Assembly: GCA_013112585.1 (NCBI GenBank)
Contig: JABFGH010000003.1
Coordinates: 1-64,000 of the forward strand
Reading direction: 5' to 3'
Length of the DNA stretch: 64,000 bases
DNA from: Ignavibacteriota bacterium
GTDB lineage: Bacteria > Bacteroidota > Ignavibacteria > Ignavibacteriales > Melioribacteraceae
The notes under the pieces are model-generated. The model was not told the DNA's origin. It did no database searches and saw nothing but the letters and a program-made list of their open reading frames with translations. The position numbers and the translations under genes are program-made. Positions 1 through 8,663 of the stretch are shown here, piece after piece (positions within the stretch are counted from its first letter, which is position 1; every line of letters begins with the position of its first letter).

Positions 1-121
1 ATATCAACACTATCTCTTTGGTTACTCGTTTATCTAAATCCGTGGTCAACCAGTATCTTGATTTATTGCCGGCTGACCAATAAATTTGTTCTTACACTCT
101 TTCCTTTGGTATCATTTGATA

Positions 122-2518
122 CTATTTGAGAAGTATCATCTTCTTAGAAGTAATAAAATTTGAACCATCTGCCCCTTCGGCATTAATTGTATAATAGTAA
201 ATTCCACTGGCAAAACTTATTGCATTAAAAGAAGCTCTGTTTACCCCGGCTAAAAAATTATCATTTACAACTTCGATTAGTTCCTGACCAATGGTGTTGT
301 AAACTTTTATCGATACTTTAGCTTCGGTAGGCAATGTAAATTCAATTACCGTAGAAGGATTAAAAGGGTTAGGATGATTTTGTGAAAGTGAATATTCTTT
401 GGGCATACCCAGGTCAACCTCAATAGTATTTGAGTACTCATGACTTCCGTTAAAATCAAGCTGCTTAAGCCTGTAGAAAAACTTTCCTGAACCTGATGGT
501 CTATCGGTATAAGAATAATCATGATTTACATTACTGTTGCCATTCCCTTGAATAAAAGCTGCCTTTTCAAAATTCTGATCATCAATAGAGCGTTCAATTT
601 CAAAGCCGTAATTATTTAATTCGGTTGCAGTTTTCCATTCAAGATAAACGCCGTTGTTAATTGTAAAACCCCGGAAGGAAACTAACTCAACAGGTACGGG
701 TGCATCTATTTGAAAGTTTGTGTTTGATATATCAAAAAACACATTTCCTACAGCTTCAATTTTAATTCGTGCTGTTGTTGTTTGATTATCCGGCAATAGA
801 ATATTTTCAATTCCGTCATTATCTGTAGCGGAGGCAAGCACTATGGGAAATGTTTGTCCGCCGTCAGTTGAAAGTAAAATATTAACCTGACTGCAATTAA
901 TAGGAGCCGCATTTGTATTTGCAACATCCCACGTTACATCAATAAAATTATTTCCGGGTATAATAACAGATGTGTTCGGGTAAGTTACCAAAAAAGGACC
1001 GGCAGCATTGCTAACGGTAAATGAAATTTCATCGAACCCAACACCACCGCCCCCGCTGCGATTATCACGCGCTGTTATTCTAAAATTTAAGTCTCGTGAA
1101 TAAGAGGGGAGAATCTCTCCGATAGTTGAACTATTGTTTAAAATATTTGAAAGTTTAGGAAATGTTCTAGTCGGAGTGGTGACAGGGTCGAAGCTTCTAA
1201 AAATTGGAGCATTACCCGATGGGCTTGTAGGAGAACCGGCTGGTCCAAGATCAAATTGTTCCCAGCAATATGTCATTGGGTCGCCGTCAGGGTCGGTTGC
1301 TGAACCTGTTAAAGAAAATGGAGTGTTAATCGGAATTACAAATCCGCCTGTTCCTGCATTAACTATAGGGACGCTGTTTCCGGTTGAAGTAATAACTGCA
1401 CACCCATTGCCGGAACTTAATGTTGAATAAGCAACCATTTCATCAAAACTAATTCCATGGAAATAATCGTCACTATTAGACTGTAAATTTTGTGAACCGC
1501 AAATACCGGCGTAAGCCATAATTGTGCTTCCGCTTCCCGGTTCGTAAGCAGTGGATGCATTTCTGTTTCCGCCGCTGCAATTACCTGCTGTTCCGTTAAA
1601 TGGATGATTTGCTCCCCACTGATGCCCCATTTCATGCGCAACATAATCAATATCAAAAGGATCACCTACCGGCTGAAACAATCCGGTTACGCCTCGAGCT
1701 TTTAACCCGTTTCTGCACGGCACACCGAGTGATGCAATGCCGCCGCCGCCCGTACTGAATACATGACCAATATCATAATTACTGCTGCCGATAACCGCAT
1801 CAATATTTGATTGGTTTTCACTCAGCATTGTAAATCCACTGTTGTTTGTGTAGGGATCGGTTCCGGCATTTGTGTAAATGATTTGATCATTATTAGCTAT
1901 AAGAACCATTCTAATTGCAACATCTCTTTCATAAACTCCGTTCACACGGTTCATTGTTGTAACCATTGCTGCTAAAGCGCTTACCACGGTTCCACCATGG
2001 AATGAAGTATATTCACCTGTGCATGCAAGTGCTAATCGATAGGTTCTCAATTGTGTGCCCGACGATTCAATTGCTCCGCGTTCTATAATTTGCTTTATTT
2101 CGTTAACTATTACCGGGTCTGCATCAATTGGACCGCATGTTGTATGGGCTTCGGTTTCGTTAACGCTAAAATCTTTTTTGTAATATGAAATATAATTTTC
2201 AATATTGCCCGCGCTGTAGGGATCAATATAAATAGTTCCTTCTGCAGAAAGTATCATTGCATGAAACCCTTGCGGAGTAACATCGAAACGTACCGAAGCA
2301 GTGCGGTCATTAATGCCCTGCCCCCTGTATGTTTTTATTTCAGGGTACTTTTCTGCTAATGCCTGTTCCATTATCGGCGAGCCGATTATTGCAAACTTCT
2401 CAAATTGCCCATTCGGCATCGGTAAACGTAATGTTGCTTTGGAGAAACTTGTACGCGAATTTTCTTCATCAGGCAAGGTTGTTAAAAAATTTTGTAATCC
2501 ATTAATATCCAGCTTCAA
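122..2518 (-). CDS. Secreted reprolysin-like metalloprotease with T9SS C-terminal tail
   Basis: Predicted zinc metallopeptidase of the M12B/reprolysin-like group. The zinc site HEMGHQWGANH lies at about residues 293-303 and is followed by a Met-turn-like SGSTIMAYAGICG stretch. An Ig/FN3-like part follows, with the module starting TELNNYGFEIERS. The last 80 residues are a T9SS-type sorting domain with HPNPFNPST, ending in ILLK. The protein is probably exported and anchored or released by type IX secretion. The start is unresolved: the position given is a TTG that would omit the signal peptide. The same frame stays open upstream to a stop at 2726-2728 and encodes a hydrophobic signal-like segment (2630-2675), but contains no ATG, GTG or TTG. 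Either a rare start codon or an upstream frameshift is likely. The 55797-57077 protein shares the C-terminal half. Confidence 0.85.
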   Translation of the reverse strand: MKLDINGLQNFLTTLPDEENSRTSFSKATLRLPMPNGQFEKFAIIGSPIMEQALAEKYPEIKTYRGQGINDRTASVRFDVTPQGFHAMILSAEGTIYIDPYSAGNIENYISYYKKDFSVNETEAHTTCGPIDADPVIVNEIKQIIERGAIESSGTQLRTYRLALACTGEYTSFHGGTVVSALAAMVTTMNRVNGVYERDVAIRMVLIANNDQIIYTNAGTDPYTNNSGFTMLSENQSNIDAVIGSSNYDIGHVFSTGGGGIASLGVPCRNGLKARGVTGLFQPVGDPFDIDYVAHEMGHQWGANHPFNGTAGNCSGGNRNASTAYEPGSGSTIMAYAGICGSQNLQSNSDDYFHGISFDEMVAYSTLSSGNGCAVITSTGNSVPIVNAGTGGFVIPINTPFSLTGSATDPDGDPMTYCWEQFDLGPAGSPTSPSGNAPIFRSFDPVTTPTRTFPKLSNILNNSSTIGEILPSYSRDLNFRITARDNRSGGGGVGFDEISFTVSNAAGPFLVTYPNTSVIIPGNNFIDVTWDVANTNAAPINCSQVNILLSTDGGQTFPIVLASATDNDGIENILLPDNQTTTARIKIEAVGNVFFDISNTNFQIDAPVPVELVSFRGFTINNGVYLEWKTATELNNYGFEIERSIDDQNFEKAAFIQGNGNSNVNHDYSYTDRPSGSGKFFYRLKQLDFNGSHEYSNTIEVDLGMPKEYSLSQNHPNPFNPSTVIEFTLPTEAKVSIKVYNTIGQELIEVVNDNFLAGVNRASFNAISFASGIYYYTINAEGADGSNFITSKKMILLK

Positions 2519-2856
2519 AACTCTATATTTATTAGGAATGATTTGTCTTTCTAAATTATTTGAAATCGACGACTCATTTACATCAAGCCAAAACTCACTT
2601 GAGTTGCCCTGACCGGTAATTGCCGTGTTAATTGTAAGTAGAAGAATTAAACAAAGACTGAATATACTTTTAACTATGCTGCCCCGGTTTGCGAAAGAAA
2701 AGTAAATAGAATTGATAACGTCACCTCATTGTTTTATTGTAATTGAATATTTCTTTTAGAATATATGCCCAGTTTGAATAAAATCAAATTATAAAAATAT
2801 TTTTAAGAAACTTTGTATTTTGAATTATCATACTATTAATATTTTAATTTAGAATC

Positions 2857-3255
2857 ATGAAAAATTCAATTTTAAAAACACACATTATTTTATACGTTGA
2901 AGATCAAGAAAGAAGCACAAAGTTTTACTCTGCTGTGCTTGAAATTAAACCTCGGCTCAATGTTCCGGGCATGACAGAATTTGAACTGGGCGATGAAATA
3001 ATTCTTGGACTAATGCCTTATTCGAGTGCAGAAAAATTATTAGGCAAAAATTTTAAAAATAAAAATCTTGAGAAGCCTATTCCAAAAACAGAATTATATT
3101 TAATTACCGACAAACCGAATACTTTTCACAAAAGAGCATTGGAGAACGGAGCAGAAGAGATTAGTCCTTTGCTTAAAAGAGATTGGGGACACAAAGCTGC
3201 CTACAGCATTGATTTTGACGGAAATATTTTAGCGTTTGCCGAAATAATTAAATAA
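2857..3255 (+). CDS. Glyoxalase/VOC superfamily protein
   Basis: 132-residue protein of the vicinal oxygen chelate fold. The N-terminal strand THIILYVEDQERSTKFYSAV and the C-terminal YSIDFDGNILAFAEI are the typical two halves of a single beta-alpha-beta-beta-beta module pair. Such proteins bind a divalent metal and act as lyases, dioxygenases or antibiotic-resistance binding proteins; the substrate cannot be told from sequence. It stands alone between a divergent protease gene and the next forward gene, with an AT-rich leader and an ATG start. The family call is firm, the function open. Confidence 0.8.
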   Translation: MKNSILKTHIILYVEDQERSTKFYSAVLEIKPRLNVPGMTEFELGDEIILGLMPYSSAEKLLGKNFKNKNLEKPIPKTELYLITDKPNTFHKRALENGAEEISPLLKRDWGHKAAYSIDFDGNILAFAEIIK

Positions 3256-3372
3256 GCCATTGAACCAGCTTTTACATTTCTTTTACACTTCGGGCATTTA
3301 GAAAAATCTAATAAATACTAAATTGCTTTTAGTAAAAATACTAATTGCTAAAAATTAAGAAAGAACAACACT

Positions 3373-5226
3373 ATGGAAAATTCTGCCATTCATAAATTTC
3401 ACATTCCGGTTATGGGATTAGCATTTACAATTGATACACCAATTAAAGTAGCTCACTTTGGAATTGATTCTGTAATTTCAATTGTTGATGATGACTTAAT
3501 TGAAAAAATGCGCGGGGTATATTTACGAAAAAGAAATCTAGAATTTAACCCTATCGGTATGAACGAAGAAGATTACCGCGCCCGCAGAATATCCGCCTAC
3601 CTAAATCTAGTGAATGAAATTGTTAATGAAAATTTTGAAGAATTAAAGAACAGCTATGGAAAAAAAGATAGCTTGTTTGAACAATATATAAATATGCTTC
3701 CCGAAACTTCTGAATTACGAAAAGAATATTTAGAAGCAGTTGAAACTAACAGCACCGACAAAATTAAAGAGTGGGCTTTTTCGCAATTAAAGCAGGGCAG
3801 TATTGATGTAAACATAATGACGAAATTGGATAAAGCAAATTATGATAAGAATGAGAAGATGCCGGTAATCCATAATGATGCTCATGCCGCTCTAAGAGGA
3901 TTTGCAAATAGTGATCTTTCCTCTTCAATTGTATTATCTGCAGGTATGAATCCGCGGCTTTATACATACTTTGAAAACTTTACTGATTTTTATCCTGATG
4001 AAAATGGAAATCTTAAAAAGAAAATAATTCTTAAAGTAAGTGATTATCGGTCGGCACTTATTCAAGGAAAATTTCTTGCAAAAAAAGGTTTGTGGGTTTC
4101 GGAGTATCGAATAGAATCGGGACTAAATTGCGGCGGACATGCATTTGCAACCGACGGTTATTTAATGGGTCCAATTTTAGAAGAGTTTAAGAAAAATAGA
4201 CAAACACTAATTGATACAACACATGAAATCTATTGTGATGCATTAAGCAAAAAAGGTATTAACTTTTCGGATAAACCGCATAAACTGATTGTAACTGCTC
4301 AAGGCGGAGTAGGGACAGTTGATGAACAAAATTTTTTACTCGATTATTATCAAGTTGATTCTGTTGGCTGGGGAACTCCCTTTTTATTAGTGCCTGAAGC
4401 CACAAATGTTGATGAACATACTTTATCACTGCTTTGTGCCGCTAAGGAAAAAGATTTGTACCTAAGTAAAATTTCTCCGCTTGGAGTTCCGTTCAATAGT
4501 TTAAGGGGCAATTCCAAGGATGTTGAAAAACTTGAGAATGCGGCAAAGGGCAAACCTGGAAGCCCATGCCCTAAAAAATTCCTGCAGTCAAATTCGGAGT
4601 TTAGTGAAAAGCCAATATGCACGGCTTCAATAACTTATCAGAATAAAAAAATCACTGAACTAAAATCTTTAAATAAATCTAAAAGTGATTTTCAAAAAGA
4701 ATATGATAGAATTATTGATAAGTCATGTTTATGCGTTGGATTAGCTATCGCTGTATTAAAACTTAATGATGCTGCCGCTAAGGCTGATGGTGATGGAGTG
4801 CTTGTTTGTCCCGGACCAAATATGGCATATTTTTCAACGGTGGTTTCGTTAAAAGAAATGACCGATCACATTTACGGAAGAATGAATTTAATCAGCCGAA
4901 AAGATAGACCGAATATGTTCCTGAAAGAATTGAATCTTTATATCAACTACTTAAAAGAAAAAGTTGAAGACTTGAACGAAGCGCCTACGAAAAACCAAAT
5001 TAAATATTTCGACACATTCCAGACAAATCTTGCCGAAGGAATAAATTATTATAAAATGCTTTTTACATCTTCCCAAAATAATATTATTGAATTAGATAGT
5101 ATTGTATTGCGTGAATTAGCAGAGCTTGAAAATGAGTTTGATACATTAAGACAGCGAATGATTGTTCAAGAATTGATTAGTTCAGATGCCGGTGAGTTTT
5201 CTAGAAGGTTTGCCGCTACAGTTTAG
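3373..5226 (+). CDS. Conserved hypothetical protein, possibly a flavin-type TIM barrel
   Basis: 617 residues, no signal peptide and no membrane segment. I do not recognise a named family. Features resembling FMN-binding TIM barrels (nitronate monooxygenase or glutamate synthase barrel type) are the N-terminal MGLAFTIDTPIKVAHFGID, the central GLNCGGHAFATDG, and VTAQGGVGTVDEQ followed by VGWGTPFLLVPEA. Between about residues 395 and 460 there are several Cys in SPCPKK, PICTAS and SCLCVG, a pattern that could bind metal or an Fe-S cluster. The C-terminal about 110 residues are charged and helical (NYLKEKVEDLNEAPTKNQ). The ATG at 3373 follows an A-rich leader (AAGAAAGAA). It is transcribed alone. 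The barrel and cofactor ideas are inference. Confidence 0.75.
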   Translation: MENSAIHKFHIPVMGLAFTIDTPIKVAHFGIDSVISIVDDDLIEKMRGVYLRKRNLEFNPIGMNEEDYRARRISAYLNLVNEIVNENFEELKNSYGKKDSLFEQYINMLPETSELRKEYLEAVETNSTDKIKEWAFSQLKQGSIDVNIMTKLDKANYDKNEKMPVIHNDAHAALRGFANSDLSSSIVLSAGMNPRLYTYFENFTDFYPDENGNLKKKIILKVSDYRSALIQGKFLAKKGLWVSEYRIESGLNCGGHAFATDGYLMGPILEEFKKNRQTLIDTTHEIYCDALSKKGINFSDKPHKLIVTAQGGVGTVDEQNFLLDYYQVDSVGWGTPFLLVPEATNVDEHTLSLLCAAKEKDLYLSKISPLGVPFNSLRGNSKDVEKLENAAKGKPGSPCPKKFLQSNSEFSEKPICTASITYQNKKITELKSLNKSKSDFQKEYDRIIDKSCLCVGLAIAVLKLNDAAAKADGDGVLVCPGPNMAYFSTVVSLKEMTDHIYGRMNLISRKDRPNMFLKELNLYINYLKEKVEDLNEAPTKNQIKYFDTFQTNLAEGINYYKMLFTSSQNNIIELDSIVLRELAELENEFDTLRQRMIVQELISSDAGEFSRRFAATV

Positions 5227-5351
5227 GATAAGTCTTTATACATCTATTCAATACCCGCCGACCATTAATTAAATAGGGATACAAAATTATATTCCGTAAA
5301 TTGTGCATCTAATTTTTTACAACATGAAACTATTATTTAGGAATTGATATT

Positions 5352-7076
5352 ATGACCTTCGAAGAGATAGGAATTGAGAGCAAATATATAAAGGCAATAG
5401 AGGAATTGGGATTTGAAAAACCAATGCCTGTTCAGGAAAAAGTTATTCCTCACCTTATAAAAGATGACAGTCCGGATATAATTGCATTGGCGCAAACCGG
5501 TACCGGTAAAACCGCTGCATTCGGACTTCCCCTAATTCAAAAATCAAACCCCCGCACAAAACATGTTCAGCATTTAATCCTTTGCCCAACACGTGAACTT
5601 TGCCTGCAGATTTCTAATGACTTAGCAGAGTATTCAAAATACGATAAAGAAATTAAATCAACCGCAGTATTCGGCGGAGCCAGCATTGAAAGACAAATAA
5701 CTATTATTAGAAAAGGCGTGCATATAATCAGTGCAACTCCCGGCAGATTATTGGATTTAATAAAAAGAAAAGTAGTGAAGATTTCTAAAATTAAAACTGT
5801 GGTACTTGATGAAGCTGACGAAATGCTTAACATGGGTTTTAGAGATGAACTTGAAGCAATACTGGCAGAAACACCGAAAGAAAAAAACACGCTTTTATTT
5901 TCTGCTACTATGCCGTCAGAAGTTCGTAAAATGGCAAACAAGTTTATGAATAATCCAATTGAAATTACAATTGGGAAAAAGAATGTAGGCGCCGAAAATG
6001 TAAAGCATGAAAGTTATATAGTGCATGCCCGCGATAGATATTTAGCATTAAAAAGAATTGCAGATTATTACCCTGATATTTACGGTATAATTTTCTGCCG
6101 TACGAGAAAAGAGACTCAAGAGGTAGCCGATAGGTTAATACAGGATGGATATAATGCAGATTCGCTTCATGGTGATTTATCTCAGCCGCAGCGAGATAAA
6201 GTGATGGGCAAATTTAGAATTAAAAATATTAGTTTATTAGTTGCCACCGATGTTGCTGCAAGAGGATTGGATGTCGATAATTTAACACACATTATTAATT
6301 ACAACTTACCCGATGATCTGGAGGTTTACACACATAGAAGCGGTAGAACCGGGCGTGCCGGAAGGTTAGGTACCTCAATAGTTATTGCTAATATGAAAGA
6401 GAAGAATAAACTAAAACAAATTGAACGACAGATTAATAAAAAGTTTGACAACAAACTTGTTCCTTTAGGAAAAGACATCTGCGAAAAACAGCTATTTCAT
6501 TTAGTAGATAGAATGGAAAGAGTTGAAGTAAACAACGAAAGGATAAATGCTTTTTTACCCGCCATAATGCAAAAGCTAGAATGGCTTGATCGAGAAGAAT
6601 TAATTAAAAGGTTTGTCTCAGTTGAGTTCAACAGGTTTTTAGATTACTATAAAAATACACCGGATTTAAATGCACCTGCTGCGGAAAGAAAACGGGGCGA
6701 TCAGAAAAGATCGGCAGGCAAAAGAGCAGCAGATGGTTTTACCAGATTTTTTATAAACCTTGGCAAGACCGATGATCTTCGTCCGGTTGATATAATTGGG
6801 ATGATTAACGATTACACAAATATTCGTGATATTGATATCGGCGAAATTGATATTAAGAAAAACTTTTCATTCTTTGAAGCAGACCAAACATATACTGAAG
6901 AGATTATGAAGGGTTTTAAGAAAAAAGATTTTAAGAAACGTGAAATTAATGTTGAAGTAGCTGAAAATACTAAAAGAGAATCAAGTTCAGATTCGCATAA
7001 AGGTAAACGAAAAAGAAGTTTTAAGAAAGAAAGTACTAAACCCCGCCCAAAATATAAAAGAAGAAAAAGAAAATAG
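5352..7076 (+). CDS. DEAD-box ATP-dependent RNA helicase (DeaD/CsdA type)
   Basis: 574-residue RNA helicase. All core motifs are present: Q motif PMPVQEK, Walker A AQTGTGKT, PTRELCLQ, DEAD in LDEADEMLNMGF, SAT, and motif VI HRSGRTGRAG. After the two RecA domains (about residues 1-370) come a linker, a DbpA-type RNA-binding domain near 460-520 (FINLGKTDDLRPVDIIGMI), and a very basic Lys/Arg tail ending KYKRRKRK. This architecture belongs to DeaD/CsdA helicases, which unwind structured RNA during ribosome assembly and cold growth. The gene is monocistronic, with an ATG start preceded by TTTAGGAAT, a reasonable ribosome site. Confidence 0.93.
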   Translation: MTFEEIGIESKYIKAIEELGFEKPMPVQEKVIPHLIKDDSPDIIALAQTGTGKTAAFGLPLIQKSNPRTKHVQHLILCPTRELCLQISNDLAEYSKYDKEIKSTAVFGGASIERQITIIRKGVHIISATPGRLLDLIKRKVVKISKIKTVVLDEADEMLNMGFRDELEAILAETPKEKNTLLFSATMPSEVRKMANKFMNNPIEITIGKKNVGAENVKHESYIVHARDRYLALKRIADYYPDIYGIIFCRTRKETQEVADRLIQDGYNADSLHGDLSQPQRDKVMGKFRIKNISLLVATDVAARGLDVDNLTHIINYNLPDDLEVYTHRSGRTGRAGRLGTSIVIANMKEKNKLKQIERQINKKFDNKLVPLGKDICEKQLFHLVDRMERVEVNNERINAFLPAIMQKLEWLDREELIKRFVSVEFNRFLDYYKNTPDLNAPAAERKRGDQKRSAGKRAADGFTRFFINLGKTDDLRPVDIIGMINDYTNIRDIDIGEIDIKKNFSFFEADQTYTEEIMKGFKKKDFKKREINVEVAENTKRESSSDSHKGKRKRSFKKESTKPRPKYKRRKRK

Positions 7077-7125
7077 ATTATAGCCTGTCTGAAACTTACT
7101 ATTCGAAAGTCTTACATTTTGACGC

Positions 7126-7214
7126 GCTCACACTTCGACGGGGCTCAGTGTGACGATGAATATATATTCTAATTTGAGAGAATATAGAAGTCAGTCTGAG
7201 GCTCTCGAAGACTG
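7126..7214. repeat. Palindromic intergenic repeats, left of the GIY-YIG gene
   Basis: Two different repeat units lie side by side. Unit A (7126-7154) begins GCTCACACTTCGACGG and ends CTCAGTGTGAC; its ends TCACACT and AGTGTGA pair as a stem. Unit B (7187-7214) reads GTCAGTCTGAG, then CTCGAAGACTG; CAGTCT and AGACTG can pair. Both recur on the far side of the GIY-YIG gene (7598-7830), so these are mobile or REP-like elements, not chance hairpins. Confidence 0.75.
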
Positions 7215-7228
7215 AGGGTTACCAACAC

Positions 7229-7519
7229 CTATTTGCTTTTTCTTTTTGACAACCGGACTATTTCATCAAAGTCCCCTTTAATTAAAGCTTCCTTTTTTGC
7301 CCTCGACCATCCTTTAATTTGCTTTTCCCTTTGAATAGCAATAGCAGCCTCAGCAAAATATTGTGAATAAACTAATTCAACCGGTCTTCTACTGTAAGTG
7401 TAAGAATTTTTATCTTCCCCAAAATTATGTTCAGCAATTCGTTTCTCAAGATTATTTGAAATACCGGTGTAATAAGATTTATCACTACATTTTAGAATGT
7501 AAACGAAGTAAGATTTCAT
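7229..7519 (-). CDS. GIY-YIG domain protein (URI-like single-domain endonuclease)
   Basis: 96-residue protein made up of a single GIY-YIG nuclease domain. It begins MKSYFVYILKCSDKSYYTGI (the GIY and YIG positions appear as YIL and YTG), followed by the Arg/His helix NLEKRIAEHN. The later SRRPVELVYSQYF and AAIAIQREKQIKGWSRAKKEALI elements are typical of the UPF0213/URI subfamily. I start at the ATG at 7519 rather than the longer frame upstream because the domain begins exactly there. Single-domain members are common in Bacteroidota; their cellular role is unknown. It is notable that the palindromic repeat units A and B occur on both sides of this gene. Confidence 0.85.
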   Translation of the reverse strand: MKSYFVYILKCSDKSYYTGISNNLEKRIAEHNFGEDKNSYTYSRRPVELVYSQYFAEAAIAIQREKQIKGWSRAKKEALIKGDFDEIVRLSKRKSK

Positions 7520-7597
7520 AAAGCTAATATTATTTTGTGATCTATAATTTGCAAATATTTTATATAAAAATAAAAGCAACGTAATAAATGTAAAATA

Positions 7598-7830
7598 GCT
7601 CACACTTCTACGAGCTCAGGGTGACATATGAATTTTGATTCTATTTGCGGAGTCTCGAAGTCAGTCTGAGGTTCTCGAAGACTGGCGATCAAAGTGCGAC
7701 ATGATAATGCTTCCATCGGGCTCACACTTCGACGGGGCTCAGTGTGACATAGTGAGTTTTATCCAATATAAAATTTCTATCAGTCGGTCTGAGTTTGCTT
7801 GCCTAAAGCAAAGGTTTTGCGAAGACTGAT
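7598..7830. repeat. Palindromic intergenic repeats, right of the GIY-YIG gene
   Basis: Unit A recurs at 7598-7625 (degenerate, CACACTTCTACGAGCTCAGG) and at 7720-7748 (identical to the left copy over its whole length). Unit B recurs at 7657-7684 and, interrupted by about 20 extra bases, at 7780-7830. The order alternates A-B-A-B. A frame can be read through this stretch, but it only translates the repeats and has no protein-like composition. Confidence 0.75.
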
Positions 7831-7839
7831 AATTTTTAT

Positions 7840-7881
7840 TTGACAATATTTATCTATTATATTATTTTGTGCATATGCACA
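7840..7881 (+). promoter_or_regulatory. Promoter with palindromic operator upstream of the DUF134 gene
   Basis: TTGACA at 7840-7845, then a 17-base spacer and TATTTT at 7863-7868, resembles a sigma-70 type promoter. A perfect 14-base palindrome, TGTGCATATGCACA, covers 7868-7881 and overlaps the -10 and start region, 20 bases before the ATG of the DUF134 gene. The position fits a repressor site; the helix-turn-helix DUF134 product itself is the obvious candidate for binding it. That assignment is inference. Confidence 0.55.
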
Positions 7882-7900
7882 TAATAAATTTTGGAATATA

Positions 7901-8179
7901 ATGGGACGCTGCAAAAAAGAACGTAAATGCAGAAGGTTAAAAGATGAATTAGTATATAAGCCAATTGGAATTCCGGCTAGATTACTTTTAACCAATGAAA
8001 TTGAACCTGATGAATTTGAATCAATGCGTTTATGCGATATGGATGGTAAAAGTCAAATTGAAGCTGCTGAAAAAATGAAAATTTCACGGGGGACCGTACA
8101 GCGGCTTTTAATTTCAGGCAGAGCAAAACTTATGGATGCAATTTTATCAAATAAAACAATTAAGATTAAAAACAATTAG
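7901..8179 (+). CDS. DUF134 family helix-turn-helix protein
   Basis: 92-residue DUF134 protein. It has the N-terminal signature MGRCKKERKCR, then FKP-type IGIPARLLLTNEIEPDE, ESMRLCDMDGKSQIEAAEKM and a helix-turn-helix SRGTVQRLLISGRAKL of the sigma-70 region 4 kind. Members probably bind DNA and are very often encoded next to a NifX/NifB-type protein, as here (9 bases to the next start). Four Cys lie in the protein, two of them at the N-terminus. It is likely autoregulated through the palindrome just upstream. Confidence 0.88.
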   Translation: MGRCKKERKCRRLKDELVYKPIGIPARLLLTNEIEPDEFESMRLCDMDGKSQIEAAEKMKISRGTVQRLLISGRAKLMDAILSNKTIKIKNN

Positions 8180-8188
8180 GAGTTTAAA

Positions 8189-8566
8189 ATGCGAGTATGT
8201 TTACCAACAACAGGCGACAGAGGAATGAAGGAAACTGTTTACAATCATTTCGGCAGCGCAGGCTTTTTTACTATTTACGATACTGAGCTTGAAACACTTT
8301 CCGTACTTAAAAACGGAAATGAGCATCATCAGCATGGGCAATGTAATCCTCTTGCTCAAATTGCACAATATAATGTTGATGCTGTTTTAACAAACGGAAT
8401 GGGTAAGCGTGCTGTTCAAAAGTTGAATGACGGCGGAGTTAAAGTTTTTTTGGTTGAAGGAGAAACTGTGGAAGAAGCATTGCAAAAATTTCAGAGCGAA
8501 GAACTTTCTGAACTAACTATGGATAGTGCGTGCGGCGGGCATAGTCATGCCCACGGCATTCACTAA
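8189..8566 (+). CDS. Dinitrogenase iron-molybdenum cofactor biosynthesis family protein (NifX/NifB-like)
   Basis: 125-residue member of the NifX/NifY/NafY and NifB C-terminal fold. It contains MRVCLPTTGDRGMKETVYNH, FGSAGFFTIYDTE, and AVLTNGMGKRAVQKLNDGGV, all standard for the family. The His-rich stretch GNEHHQHGQC and the tail CGGHSHAHGIH could bind metal or an Fe-S precursor. No nitrogenase genes are visible, so a general metal-cluster handling role is more likely than nitrogen fixation. It is co-transcribed with DUF134 and its ribosome site TTAGGAG sits in the 9-base gap. Confidence 0.88.
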   Translation: MRVCLPTTGDRGMKETVYNHFGSAGFFTIYDTELETLSVLKNGNEHHQHGQCNPLAQIAQYNVDAVLTNGMGKRAVQKLNDGGVKVFLVEGETVEEALQKFQSEELSELTMDSACGGHSHAHGIH

Positions 8567-8589
8567 AACTCTGTTACACTCTCCCTAAC

Positions 8590-8620
8590 GCCTCCCTTAA
8601 TCGGGAGGCTATTATTTTTA
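8590..8620 (+). terminator. Rho-independent terminator after the NifX-like gene
   Basis: GCCTCCC at 8590-8596 pairs perfectly with GGGAGGC at 8603-8609 across a six-base loop, followed by TATTATTTTTA. It lies 23 bases past the stop of the NifX-like gene. The convergent fructosamine kinase gene ends at 8664, so it could act in both directions. Confidence 0.8.
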
Positions 8621-8663
8621 TTCATAGGCTGGTTTAACTACGTACCTCAATCTTCATAATAAA

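Noticed and set aside
7635-7829. 64-codon forward frame between the GIY-YIG and DUF134 genes
   Set aside because: It only translates the palindromic repeats and has no protein-like sequence or ribosome site.
7126-7830. CRISPR-like array of repeats near the GIY-YIG gene
   Set aside because: The two repeat units alternate, differ in length and spacing, are self-pairing palindromes, and no cas gene is near. They are REP-like elements.
8189-8566. Evidence for nitrogen fixation
   Set aside because: NifX/NifB-like proteins paired with DUF134 are widespread in non-diazotrophs, and no nifHDK or nifB radical SAM gene is in the window.
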